Source: Flavobacterium xueshanense
Lineage (GTDB): Bacteria; Bacteroidota; Bacteroidia; Flavobacteriales; Flavobacteriaceae
DNA: 64,000 nucleotides
Reading direction: 5' to 3'
Assembly (NCBI RefSeq): GCF_900112975.1
Contig: NZ_FONQ01000002.1
Span: 428,696 to 492,695, forward strand
The notes under the pieces are model-generated. The model saw only the letters and a list, made by a program, of their open reading frames with translations. It did not search any database and was not told the DNA's origin. Shown piece after piece: positions 33,334 to 41,303 of this stretch (the stretch's first letter is position 1; every line of letters begins with the position of its first letter). A program made the translations under genes and the position numbers.

Positions 33334-34491
33334 ATGCCTTTATACCACAAATTGGGGATTTTTCCTCAAAAAAGACACACACAATTTGAAAAACCAAATG
33401 GTGGTTTGTATTACGAACAACTCTTTGGCACAGAAGGATTTCACGGTAATTCGTCCTTGTTGTATCACGTTCACAGGCCTACGCAAGTCAAGGAAATTCT
33501 CAATTCGTATTCGGTTGAGCCGAAAATTGCCATTGGAAAAAACATCAAATCATTACTGTTAAAAGGTTTTGAGTTAATGCCGGAGGACGATTTTCTGGAC
33601 AGCCGCAAAGCCATGTTAATCAATAAAGATTGTATTATAGGACTAGCCGCACCAAAACAATCATTACGAAGTTATTTCTATAAAAACGCCGATGCTGATG
33701 AAATGATTTTCATTCATAAAGGGAAAGGAAAATTGCGCACCATGATGGGAAATATTCCTTTCGAATATGGAGATTACTTAATTATTCCTCGTGGAATGAT
33801 TTACCAAATTGATTTTGAAACTTCGGAAAACAGATTGTTTTACGTCGAATCATTTGCGCCTTTTTACACGCCAAAACGCTATAAAAATGAGTCAGGTCAA
33901 CATTTAGAACATTCGCCATTTTGCGAGCGCGACTTTATTTTGCCAAATGAGTTAGAAACACACGATGAAAAAGGTGATTTTCTAATCAAAATCAAGAAAG
34001 AAGGAATGATGCATGAAGTCGTTTATGCCACGCATCCCTTTGATGTAGTAGGTTGGGACGGTTATAATTTTCCATACGGATTCAGTATTCACAATTTCGA
34101 ACCCATTACAGGTCGGGTACACCAGCCACCACCAGTTCATCAGACTTTCGAAACTTCGACTTTTGTTGTTTGTTCGTTCGTTCCAAGATTGTACGATTAC
34201 CATCCAAAAGCCATTCCTGCACCTTACAATCACAGTAATATAGATAGTGATGAGGTTTTATATTACGTAGATGGGGATTTCATGAGTCGCAACAATATAG
34301 AGCAAGGTCACATTACATTACATCCAAAAGGAATTCCTCACGGACCGGCGCCAGGTGCTATGGAACGCAGCATTGGTCATACAGAAACGCACGAATTAGC
34401 GGTTATGGTTGATACCTTTCGCCCGTTAATGGTCACCGAAGAAGCGATGGGATTGGACGACGGTCAATATTACAAATCTTGGATAGAGTAA
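33334..34491 (+). CDS. hmgA: homogentisate 1,2-dioxygenase
   Basis: This iron dioxygenase opens the ring of homogentisate in tyrosine catabolism. The N-terminal part (KRHTQFEKPNGGLYYEQLFG) is of the short bacterial type. The C-terminal cupin contains the iron-site region YNHSNIDSDEVLYYVDGDF, then GHITLHPKGIPHGPAPGAME. The product is maleylacetoacetate. hppD, the preceding pathway step, follows about 195 bases downstream. A structured repeat (copy C) begins 2 bases after the stop. Confidence 0.93.
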   Translation: MPLYHKLGIFPQKRHTQFEKPNGGLYYEQLFGTEGFHGNSSLLYHVHRPTQVKEILNSYSVEPKIAIGKNIKSLLLKGFELMPEDDFLDSRKAMLINKDCIIGLAAPKQSLRSYFYKNADADEMIFIHKGKGKLRTMMGNIPFEYGDYLIIPRGMIYQIDFETSENRLFYVESFAPFYTPKRYKNESGQHLEHSPFCERDFILPNELETHDEKGDFLIKIKKEGMMHEVVYATHPFDVVGWDGYNFPYGFSIHNFEPITGRVHQPPPVHQTFETSTFVVCSFVPRLYDYHPKAIPAPYNHSNIDSDEVLYYVDGDFMSRNNIEQGHITLHPKGIPHGPAPGAMERSIGHTETHELAVMVDTFRPLMVTEEAMGLDDGQYYKSWIE

Positions 34492-34492
34492 T

Positions 34493-34580
34493 TAGGAGCT
34501 ATTTCCTGCTGTACGCTTTATCTTTTCCTGGCTAAAGAAGCCAGAAAAAGGATGCCGCTTCCATCAGGGCTAGGGCTTTA
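34493..34580 (+). repeat. structured interspersed repeat, copy C
   Basis: It begins TAGGAGCTATTTCCTGCTGT and ends CATCAGGGCTAGGGCTTTA. The central stem is ATCTTTTCCTGGC paired with GCCAGAAAAAGGAT. The apical CTGGC/GCCAG pairing differs from GAGGC/GCCT in copy A but keeps the helix. The remaining bases to 34686 hold only an ATCCGCGTCATCCGCGTT phrase. Confidence 0.75.
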
Positions 34581-34686
34581 GAGTAAACAACAACATAATT
34601 TTAAATTAATAAATCCGTGTCCATCTGTTTTATCCGCGTCATCCGCGTTCCAAAACTAGAAATACCGAATCAAAAAATAAATCACA

Positions 34687-35847
34687 ATGAGCAAAGAACT
34701 TAAATCAGTAGAATACGGACTAGAAAAAATATTCGAAGGAGCGCAAGATTTCCTTCCGTTATTAGGAACCGATTATGTAGAATTCTACGTAGGAAACGCA
34801 AAACAATCCGCACATTATTATAAAACTGCTTTCGGTTACCAGTCATTGGCTTATGCAGGATTAGAAACCGGAGTACGAAACAGAACATCGTATGTGCTGA
34901 AACAAGATAAGATCCGCATAGTATTAACCACGCCATTAACACAAGATTCTCCAATACACGAACATTTGAGAAAACATGGTGACGGAGTGAAAGTAGCTGC
35001 ACTTTGGGTCGAAGATGCCACAAGCGCTTATGAGGAAACAATGAAACGTGGTGCGCGTTCTTTTATGGAACCAACAGTCGAGAAAGACGAATTTGGAGAA
35101 GTAGTACGTTCAGGAATTTACACGTACGGGGAAACGGTTCATATTTTTGTGGAACGAAAAAATTATAATGGTGTTTTCTTGCCTGGATATAAGGAATGGA
35201 AATCCGATTACAATCCAGAGCCAACCGGATTAAAATATATAGATCACATGGTTGGAAATGTGGGTTGGAACGAAATGAATACTTGGGTTAAGTTCTATGA
35301 AGACGTAATGGGATTTGTGAATTTTCTTTCTTTTGATGACAAACAAATCAATACTGAATATTCCGCGTTGATGAGTAAAGTAATGTCAAACGGAAACGGA
35401 AGAATCAAATTTCCAATCAACGAACCTGCTGAAGGGAAGAAAAAATCGCAAATCGAAGAATATTTAGATTTTTACGGTGGACCTGGAATTCAACATATCG
35501 CTATTGCAACGGATGATATTATCAAAACGGTATCTCAATTGAAAGCGAGAGGAATCGAATTCTTATCCGCTCCACCGCATGCCTATTATGAGGCCATTCC
35601 GGAGCGATTGGGTGATCACATGAAAATGATGAAAGAAGATTTGAATGAAATCGAGAAATTAGCTATTATGGTCGATGCCGATGAAGACGGATATTTATTG
35701 CAAATTTTCACAAAACCGGTACAAGACAGACCAACCTTGTTTTTTGAGATTATTCAAAGAATGGGTGCCAAAGGTTTTGGTGCAGGTAACTTTAAAGCGC
35801 TATTTGAATCAATTGAGCGAGAACAACAATTGCGAGGAACGTTGTAA
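34687..35847 (+). CDS. hppD: 4-hydroxyphenylpyruvate dioxygenase
   Basis: This iron enzyme converts 4-hydroxyphenylpyruvate to homogentisate. Two vicinal-oxygen-chelate domains are present: the first about residues 20-160 (FYVGNAKQSAHYYKTAFGY), the second catalytic (YIDHMVGNVGWNEMNTWVKF). The iron ligands are a His in YIDHMVG, a His in GIQHIAIAT and a Glu in LFFEIIQR. The C-terminal gating region GAKGFGAGNFKALFESIEREQ is intact. It is 386 residues. With hmgA it forms consecutive tyrosine degradation steps. Confidence 0.96.
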   Translation: MSKELKSVEYGLEKIFEGAQDFLPLLGTDYVEFYVGNAKQSAHYYKTAFGYQSLAYAGLETGVRNRTSYVLKQDKIRIVLTTPLTQDSPIHEHLRKHGDGVKVAALWVEDATSAYEETMKRGARSFMEPTVEKDEFGEVVRSGIYTYGETVHIFVERKNYNGVFLPGYKEWKSDYNPEPTGLKYIDHMVGNVGWNEMNTWVKFYEDVMGFVNFLSFDDKQINTEYSALMSKVMSNGNGRIKFPINEPAEGKKKSQIEEYLDFYGGPGIQHIAIATDDIIKTVSQLKARGIEFLSAPPHAYYEAIPERLGDHMKMMKEDLNEIEKLAIMVDADEDGYLLQIFTKPVQDRPTLFFEIIQRMGAKGFGAGNFKALFESIEREQQLRGTL

Positions 35848-35955
35848 AAAGCTATTATTTTTACAGATAGTGAAAAAAAAACCGATGAACAGCATGTTTT
35901 TTTGTAAATGTTATGTTAAACTTTGTTTTTAACAAATATAACTGAATTTGTTAGC

Positions 35956-35963
35956 TACCTTTG
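35956..35963 (+). promoter_or_regulatory. -7 box TACCTTTG upstream of a candidate small RNA
   Basis: TACCTTTG lies 109 bases after hppD, with no coding start behind it before the terminator at 36048. The nearest TTG (35923) is 30 bases away. Confidence 0.45.
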
Positions 35964-35968
35964 CACTC

Positions 35969-36081
35969 GCAAAAAGGGAAGGGGTGGTTTCCTTCCTAAT
36001 TTCATATAAATTTCATAGTTTATAGTTTTTTGGTTAGTTAATAGCATAAAAACTCAGTCATTTTTTGACTGAGTTTTTTTG
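35969..36081 (+). ncRNA. candidate small RNA between hppD and the DUF3108 gene
   Basis: A TACCTTTG box is followed by about 110 bases without a usable reading frame and then a strong intrinsic terminator. The 5' part can fold as GGAAGG-ggtggttt-CCTTCC. The next gene has its own promoter overlapping the terminator, so this unit is separate. The ends do not pair as in 6S RNA. It could also be a 3' untranslated region of hppD. Confidence 0.4.
36048..36081 (+). terminator. terminator of hppD or the candidate small RNA
   Basis: AAAAACTCAGTCA pairs with TGACTGAGTTTTTTT. Confidence 0.88.
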
Positions 36082-36095
36082 TTTTGATATATTTG
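36065..36095 (+). promoter_or_regulatory. promoter of the DUF3108-tryptophan dioxygenase operon
   Basis: TTG (36065-36067), 20 bases, then TATATTTG (36088-36095). The -33 element lies within the preceding terminator hairpin. Confidence 0.6.
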
Positions 36096-36139
36096 GAACA
36101 AAATTTGATCATGCTGTCAATAAATTGACAAATTAAGTA

Positions 36140-36910
36140 ATGAAAAAACTAATCTTATTCTTTGTATTAATTATAACAGTAAGCTTTGATTCTCCTCAGG
36201 AAGATGCTTACGACGTGGGGGAATTTTTCAAATTCAGGATACATTATGGAATAGTGAATGCTGGATATGCAACATTAGAAGTAAAAGATGCAACGATAAA
36301 TAATAAAAAAACTTTTCATATTGTTGGGAAAGGATATACCACGGGAATGTCCCGGTTTTTCTTTAAAGTAGATGATTTATACGAAAGCTACATTGACAAG
36401 GAAACGAAAAATCCATATCGCTTTGTTCGAAAAATTGATGAAGGAGGCTACACTAAAAATCAAGAAGGTTTTTTCAATCAGTCCGTCAATAAAGTTGTTG
36501 TAAAAGACTACAAACACAAAACCGAAAAAACGCTTTACATTCCAAAAAACACACAAGATATATTATCAACATTTTATTACTTAAGGAATCATCCTAATAT
36601 TGATAAGTTAAAAATTGGGGAATCAGTGACAATTGACATGTTTTTTGATGATGAAACTACTAAATTCAAGCTAAAGTTTATGGGAAGGGAAAATATTACC
36701 ACTAAATTTGGCGTCGTTCCATCAATGATTTTTCGACCCTTGGTACAATCAGGCCGTGTTTTTAAAGAGCAAGAAAGTCTTACGGTTTGGATCTCGGATG
36801 ATGACAATAAAGTGCCATTAAGAATAAAAGCCAGTTTGGCAGTAGGTTCAATAAAAGCAGATATAGATGCGTATAAAGGTTTGAAAAAACCTTTTAAAAC
36901 AAAACAATAA
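36140..36910 (+). CDS. DUF3108 domain-containing secreted protein
   Basis: A signal peptide (MKKLILFFVLIITVSFDS) precedes the DUF3108 domain: YDVGEFFKFRIHYGIVNAGY at the start, SRFFFKVDDLYESYIDK, then the middle GESVTIDMFFDDETTKFKLK and the C-terminal WISDDDNKVPLRIKASLAVG, a hallmark of this family of periplasmic or outer-membrane-associated proteins. The function is unknown. Its stop overlaps the start of the tryptophan-dioxygenase-family gene (TAATG), so they are translationally coupled, and the M23 peptidase gene follows. Confidence 0.85.
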   Translation: MKKLILFFVLIITVSFDSPQEDAYDVGEFFKFRIHYGIVNAGYATLEVKDATINNKKTFHIVGKGYTTGMSRFFFKVDDLYESYIDKETKNPYRFVRKIDEGGYTKNQEGFFNQSVNKVVVKDYKHKTEKTLYIPKNTQDILSTFYYLRNHPNIDKLKIGESVTIDMFFDDETTKFKLKFMGRENITTKFGVVPSMIFRPLVQSGRVFKEQESLTVWISDDDNKVPLRIKASLAVGSIKADIDAYKGLKKPFKTKQ

Positions 36911-37845
36911 TGAGCAATAACGACAATTCAGAAGCTATTTTAAAAGAAATTGAGCATAAATATGAAGCAATAAATCAAAAAACGGAGACGCAGCTCGAAG
37001 GGTTATTGTGGTCAAAACCAATTACATATTGGGATTATATCCAAACGGATGCGTTATTGAATCTTCAAATTCAAAGAACGACGCTACCTGACGAAATGGT
37101 TTTTATCATGTATCATCAGGTTAATGAATTGATATTTAAAATGATACTGTGGGAAATGAAGCAAATTTCCTATTGTGAGGCTATTAATACGGTTTTCTTT
37201 ACCGAAAGATTAATGCGAATCAGTCGTTATTTTGATATGTTAACCACCTCTTTCAGCATTATGGGAGACGGAATGGAAGTGGAGCAGTACATGAAATTTA
37301 GAAATACACTGACACCTGCGAGTGGTTTTCAGAGTGCGCAATATCGCCTAATAGAATTTTCTTCGACTGACCTAATAAATTTGATTGACCACCGTTATAG
37401 AGATACAATTGACAGACATACCTCTTATGAGTTTGCACTAGAACATTTGTATTGGCAAGCCGCCGGTAAAGATTATCACATTGGGAAAAAATCATTTTTA
37501 CTGGAGGAATTTGAAAAAAAATATAAAAAGGAATTCCTGGCTCACATGGAGGAATACAACACCGTAAACATTTGGCAAAAATTTAAACAATTGCCGGAAT
37601 TAGATCAAAAAAATCCCGAATTAGTTCAAGCGATGCGTCATTACGATCACACGGTGAATATTACTTGGGTAATGCAACATTTAAACACAGCAAAAAAATA
37701 CATTGATCAAAGCGGAAAAGGAGATGGAGAAGCTACCGGTGGAAGTGACTGGAAAAAATACATGCATCCAAAATATCAGAGAAGAATTTTCTTCCCGGAA
37801 TTATGGAGTAGCCATGAATTAGAAAATTGGGGAGCAGAAATGTAA
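36910..37845 (+). CDS. tryptophan 2,3-dioxygenase family protein
   Basis: This 311-residue all-helical heme dioxygenase family member would convert tryptophan to N-formylkynurenine. Family motifs are TYWDYIQTDALLNLQ, MVFIMYHQVNELIFKMILWE (distal His region), TPASGFQSAQYRLIEF and YDHTVNITWVMQHL, with ATGGSDWKKYM in the place of the usual TGGSSGxxYL. It is a divergent Bacteroidota-type member, so activity on tryptophan is likely but not certain. It overlaps the DUF3108 gene by one base and has no kynureninase gene beside it. Confidence 0.82.
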   Translation: MSNNDNSEAILKEIEHKYEAINQKTETQLEGLLWSKPITYWDYIQTDALLNLQIQRTTLPDEMVFIMYHQVNELIFKMILWEMKQISYCEAINTVFFTERLMRISRYFDMLTTSFSIMGDGMEVEQYMKFRNTLTPASGFQSAQYRLIEFSSTDLINLIDHRYRDTIDRHTSYEFALEHLYWQAAGKDYHIGKKSFLLEEFEKKYKKEFLAHMEEYNTVNIWQKFKQLPELDQKNPELVQAMRHYDHTVNITWVMQHLNTAKKYIDQSGKGDGEATGGSDWKKYMHPKYQRRIFFPELWSSHELENWGAEM

Positions 37846-37865
37846 GTTGAATTAAAAAACAAGGT

Positions 37866-39080
37866 TTGAAACAAATATTTATAATTATAATTGCGCTATT
37901 TACTTTAGGATCATGTAACAAAAAAGAGGAAATAGTACCGAAAAAAGTAGTGAAACTTATTGCTAAAAAGAGTGAATTTGGATTTGTTCTTGCTAATTTT
38001 AATATCGTTAATGATACTGTAAAAAGAGGCGACACTTTTGGAACGATTATTCAAAATCAGAATATTGGGGACCGAAAAATATATGAAATTGTTGCCAAAG
38101 TGAGAGATTCTTTTGATGTAAGAAGTATAAGAATTAATAGACCTTTTACGTTATTAAGGTCTAAAGATAAAAAACATAAGTTACAGGTTTTTATCTATCA
38201 GCCTGATAATTTAAGTTATTATGTAGTTGACTTTCGTGATACAGCGGTCGCTGTTTACAAAAAAACAAAACCAATTACCATTAAGCGACGTACTATTGGT
38301 GGCGTTTTGAAAGAATCATTATCAGAAACTTTAGGCAATGCCAAGATCGAAGGGGCGTTAGCTAGTAAAATAACCAAAATATACGCTTATTCTATTGATT
38401 TTATGAAGCTAAAAAAAGGCGATCGTTTTGCGATAACTTTTACTGAACGATTCATTAATGATACTGTTTATGATGGAGTGGAAGAACTGGAAGCTTCGTT
38501 TTTTGAATACAAAGGAAAAATTATTTATGCATTTCCTTTTGCTCAGAATTCGAATAAAATAGACTACTACGATGAACAAGGGAAAACACTGAAAAATTTC
38601 TTTCTTAAATCTCCAATAAAATTCAGCAGAATATCCTCTCGATTTTCCACAAATCGTTTTCATCCGGTACAACACCGTTGGAAGGCACACAAAGGAACGG
38701 ATTATGCGGCACCACGCGGAACTCCTATCACGGTTACGGCAGGAGGTGTTGTAGAGCAAAGTGGTTTTACGGCCGGAAACGGGAATTTTGTAAAAGTAAA
38801 ACACAACGGAACCTATTCTACACAATACCTGCACATGTCAAAAATATTAGTCAGACGCGGACAGCGTGTCAATCAAGGGCAGGTTATTGGTTTGGTAGGA
38901 AGTACTGGTTTGGCAACAGGTCCGCATGTGTGTTATCGATTTTGGAAAAATGGTAAGCAAGTAGATGCGCTAAGGCTTAAACTGCCTACTGGAGAACCCA
39001 TGAGCGGAAGTAACAAAAGTCGTTTTCTGGAACAAATAACACCTTTAAAATTTCAGTTAGACAGTGTTGCTAATTTATAA
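37866..39080 (+). CDS. M23 family peptidase, lipoprotein, with variant zinc site
   Basis: The lipoprotein signal is MKQIFIIIIALFTLGSC, and the start codon is TTG at 37866 because no ATG precedes it suitably. An N-terminal region of about 230 residues with OapA/LysM-like KRGDTFGTIIQNQ leads to a LytM/M23 domain: first zinc ligands in HKGTDYAAPRGTP, glycine-rich turn, HMSKILVRRGQRVNQGQVIG, and GPHVCYRFWKNG where most M23 enzymes have GPHLHYE. Cys356 thus replaces the zinc-ligand His. It is a predicted peptidoglycan endopeptidase or an inactive regulator of one. Confidence 0.88.
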   Translation: MKQIFIIIIALFTLGSCNKKEEIVPKKVVKLIAKKSEFGFVLANFNIVNDTVKRGDTFGTIIQNQNIGDRKIYEIVAKVRDSFDVRSIRINRPFTLLRSKDKKHKLQVFIYQPDNLSYYVVDFRDTAVAVYKKTKPITIKRRTIGGVLKESLSETLGNAKIEGALASKITKIYAYSIDFMKLKKGDRFAITFTERFINDTVYDGVEELEASFFEYKGKIIYAFPFAQNSNKIDYYDEQGKTLKNFFLKSPIKFSRISSRFSTNRFHPVQHRWKAHKGTDYAAPRGTPITVTAGGVVEQSGFTAGNGNFVKVKHNGTYSTQYLHMSKILVRRGQRVNQGQVIGLVGSTGLATGPHVCYRFWKNGKQVDALRLKLPTGEPMSGSNKSRFLEQITPLKFQLDSVANL

Positions 39081-39223
39081 TTTAACAATGTAAACCTCTT
39101 TAAAAATATATCGAGTTTTAAAACTGAAATGCTTCATGTAGTCATAGATGGTCACTATTTAGTGTTTTTCGTGCTAAATTGTGATATAGTCAAAAACTCA
39201 TTTACCATTAAAACTAATTTCAG

Positions 39224-39231
39224 TATTTTTG
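39224..39231 (+). promoter_or_regulatory. pgi -7 box TATTTTTG
   Basis: TATTTTTG lies 34 bases before the pgi start. Confidence 0.5.
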
Positions 39232-39265
39232 CCAAATTCAAATAATACTACAAAACACCTAATTA

Positions 39266-40918
39266 ATGGCTTTAAATACTATAAACCCGACAGAAACGAA
39301 TGCTTGGAAGAAACTTGAAATGCATTATAACGAAATGCAAAAAGCTTCAATGCAAGAATTATTTCAATTGGACGCAACTAGAACTGAAAAATTCAATTTG
39401 AAATGGAATGATTTTTTAATTGACTATTCAAAGAATATTATTAATCAAGAAACACTTCAGTTGTTGCTGGAATTGGCAGACGAAGTTGGACTTAAAAGCG
39501 CAATTGCAGAATATTTTGATGGTGCGATAATCAATCAAACGGAAAATAGAGCAGTGCTTCATACCGCATTGCGAGCGCAAGAATCAGCAGTTATAAATGT
39601 TGATGGAAACAATGTAATTCCGGAAATATATGAAGTAAAAAATAAAATAAAAAAATTTACAAATGAAGTCACTTCAGGTGAAAGAATGGGTTACACAGGA
39701 AAACCTTTCACTGATGTCGTTAATATAGGTATTGGAGGTTCAGATTTAGGGCCCGCTATGGCAGTTGAAGCATTGCAATTTTACAAAAATCATCTTAATG
39801 TTCATTTTGTTTCAAATGTTGATGGCGATCATATAAATGAGATTATAAAAAAACTAAATCCGGAAACTACCCTTTTCGTGATTGTTTCTAAAACATTTAC
39901 CACGCAAGAAACATTGACTAATTCTGAGACCATCAGAAAATGGTTTTTATCCCGAGACTTCGGAACAACTCAAGAAGATATTGCTAAACATTTTGTTGCG
40001 GTTTCTACCAATATGCAAAAAGTAACAGAGTTTGGGATAAACCCGAACAATGTATTTCCTATGTGGGACTGGGTTGGAGGAAGGTTCTCTTTATGGAGTG
40101 CCGTTGGACTTACGATAAGTTTAGCCGTAGGATACGATAATTTTGATGAATTTCTACAAGGAGCTAATGAAATGGACGAGCATTTCAGGACTGCTAATTT
40201 TGATCAAAATATGCCAGTTACTTTAGCATTATTAAGCATTTGGTACAATAATTTTTTTGGTGCCGAAAGTGAAGCCTTGATTCCATATACACAGTACTTG
40301 CAGAAATTAGCCCCTTATTTGCAACAAGGAACGATGGAAAGTAATGGTAAAAGCGTGGGACGTGATGGGAAAACTATCAACTACCAAACCGGAACTATTA
40401 TTTGGGGAGAACCGGGAACGAATGCACAACATGCTTTTTTTCAATTAATTCACCAAGGGACTAAATTGATTCCTGCAGATTTTATCGGTTTTGTAACTCC
40501 TTTATATGGAGACTATGACCATCATGATAAACTAATGTCTAACTTTTTTGCACAAACGGAAGCGTTAATGCACGGGAAAACAGAAGCACAGGTTCAGGCA
40601 GAATTTGATAAACAAGGTATTTCAGAAGACAAGGCTAAATTTCTTTTGCCGTTTAAAGTTTTCACAGGAAATAAGCCTACCAATACTATTTTAATTCAGA
40701 AATTATCGCCAAAAACTTTAGGTTCTTTGATCGCTTTGTATGAGCACAAGATTTTTGTACAGGGAGTGATCTGGAATATTTTTAGCTTTGATCAATGGGG
40801 AGTTGAATTAGGAAAACAATTGGCAAATTCTATTTTAGATGAAATTAATACGAAAACGATTAAAAGTCATGACAGTTCTACAGCCTTTTTATTAAATCAT
40901 TTTCTGATGAATAAGTAG
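39266..40918 (+). CDS. pgi: glucose-6-phosphate isomerase
   Basis: This enzyme interconverts glucose 6-phosphate and fructose 6-phosphate. At 550 residues it is the long E. coli-like form. Signatures are [61 protein letters not shown], the active-site [11 protein letters not shown] and [19 protein letters not shown], and [13 protein letters not shown] near the end. It is monocistronic with promoter and terminator. Confidence 0.97.
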   Translation: MALNTINPTETNAWKKLEMHYNEMQKASMQELFQLDATRTEKFNLKWNDFLIDYSKNIINQETLQLLLELADEVGLKSAIAEYFDGAIINQTENRAVLHTALRAQESAVINVDGNNVIPEIYEVKNKIKKFTNEVTSGERMGYTGKPFTDVVNIGIGGSDLGPAMAVEALQFYKNHLNVHFVSNVDGDHINEIIKKLNPETTLFVIVSKTFTTQETLTNSETIRKWFLSRDFGTTQEDIAKHFVAVSTNMQKVTEFGINPNNVFPMWDWVGGRFSLWSAVGLTISLAVGYDNFDEFLQGANEMDEHFRTANFDQNMPVTLALLSIWYNNFFGAESEALIPYTQYLQKLAPYLQQGTMESNGKSVGRDGKTINYQTGTIIWGEPGTNAQHAFFQLIHQGTKLIPADFIGFVTPLYGDYDHHDKLMSNFFAQTEALMHGKTEAQVQAEFDKQGISEDKAKFLLPFKVFTGNKPTNTILIQKLSPKTLGSLIALYEHKIFVQGVIWNIFSFDQWGVELGKQLANSILDEINTKTIKSHDSSTAFLLNHFLMNK

Positions 40919-41006
40919 TGTTAATTATGCCATTAATTTTTATAATTTTATAAATTTAGGTCTGTTATTAATTTGCGGCTCTCTTTCTTTGGATTTTTTA
41001 GGATTT

Positions 41007-41041
41007 AAAAGCCCTGGTTATAATTTAATCAGGGCTTTTTT
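41007..41041 (+). terminator. pgi terminator
   Basis: AAAAGCCCTG pairs with CAGGGCTTTTTT. Confidence 0.88.
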
Positions 41042-41263
41042 ATGGATAAGTAACTCTGTTATAGTAGTTTTATAAAAAAAATATGATTTATTCCAGAATG
41101 TAATATTAGTTTTTTTTGTGAAAAAATTAATAAAAAATTAATAAGATGAGTAATATTATATGTTTTTAACAAAAAAAATGAGTTTATCATTTTAAGTAAA
41201 AATTCCTACCAGAAAAAGATATTATTCTTAACGTTGTGTTAACTTTTTAAGATAAAAATGTTA

Positions 41264-41271
41264 TATTTTTG
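41264..41271 (+). promoter_or_regulatory. -7 box of the Oar-like receptor gene
   Basis: TATTTTTG lies 32 bases before the start codon. Confidence 0.5.
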
Positions 41272-41303
41272 CTGAAATTTAATAAACTAAACAAAAAACA
41301 AAA

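Larger units (their letters stand above)
40919..41303. other. intergenic region between pgi and the TonB receptor gene
   Basis: Besides the terminator at 41007 and the receptor's -7 box at 41264, this 385-base AT-rich stretch shows no frame or repeat that I can support. Confidence 0.5.

Noticed and set aside
35969..36081. 6S RNA identity for the candidate small RNA
   Set aside because: The 5' and 3' parts do not form the long closing stem with a central bubble that 6S RNA needs.
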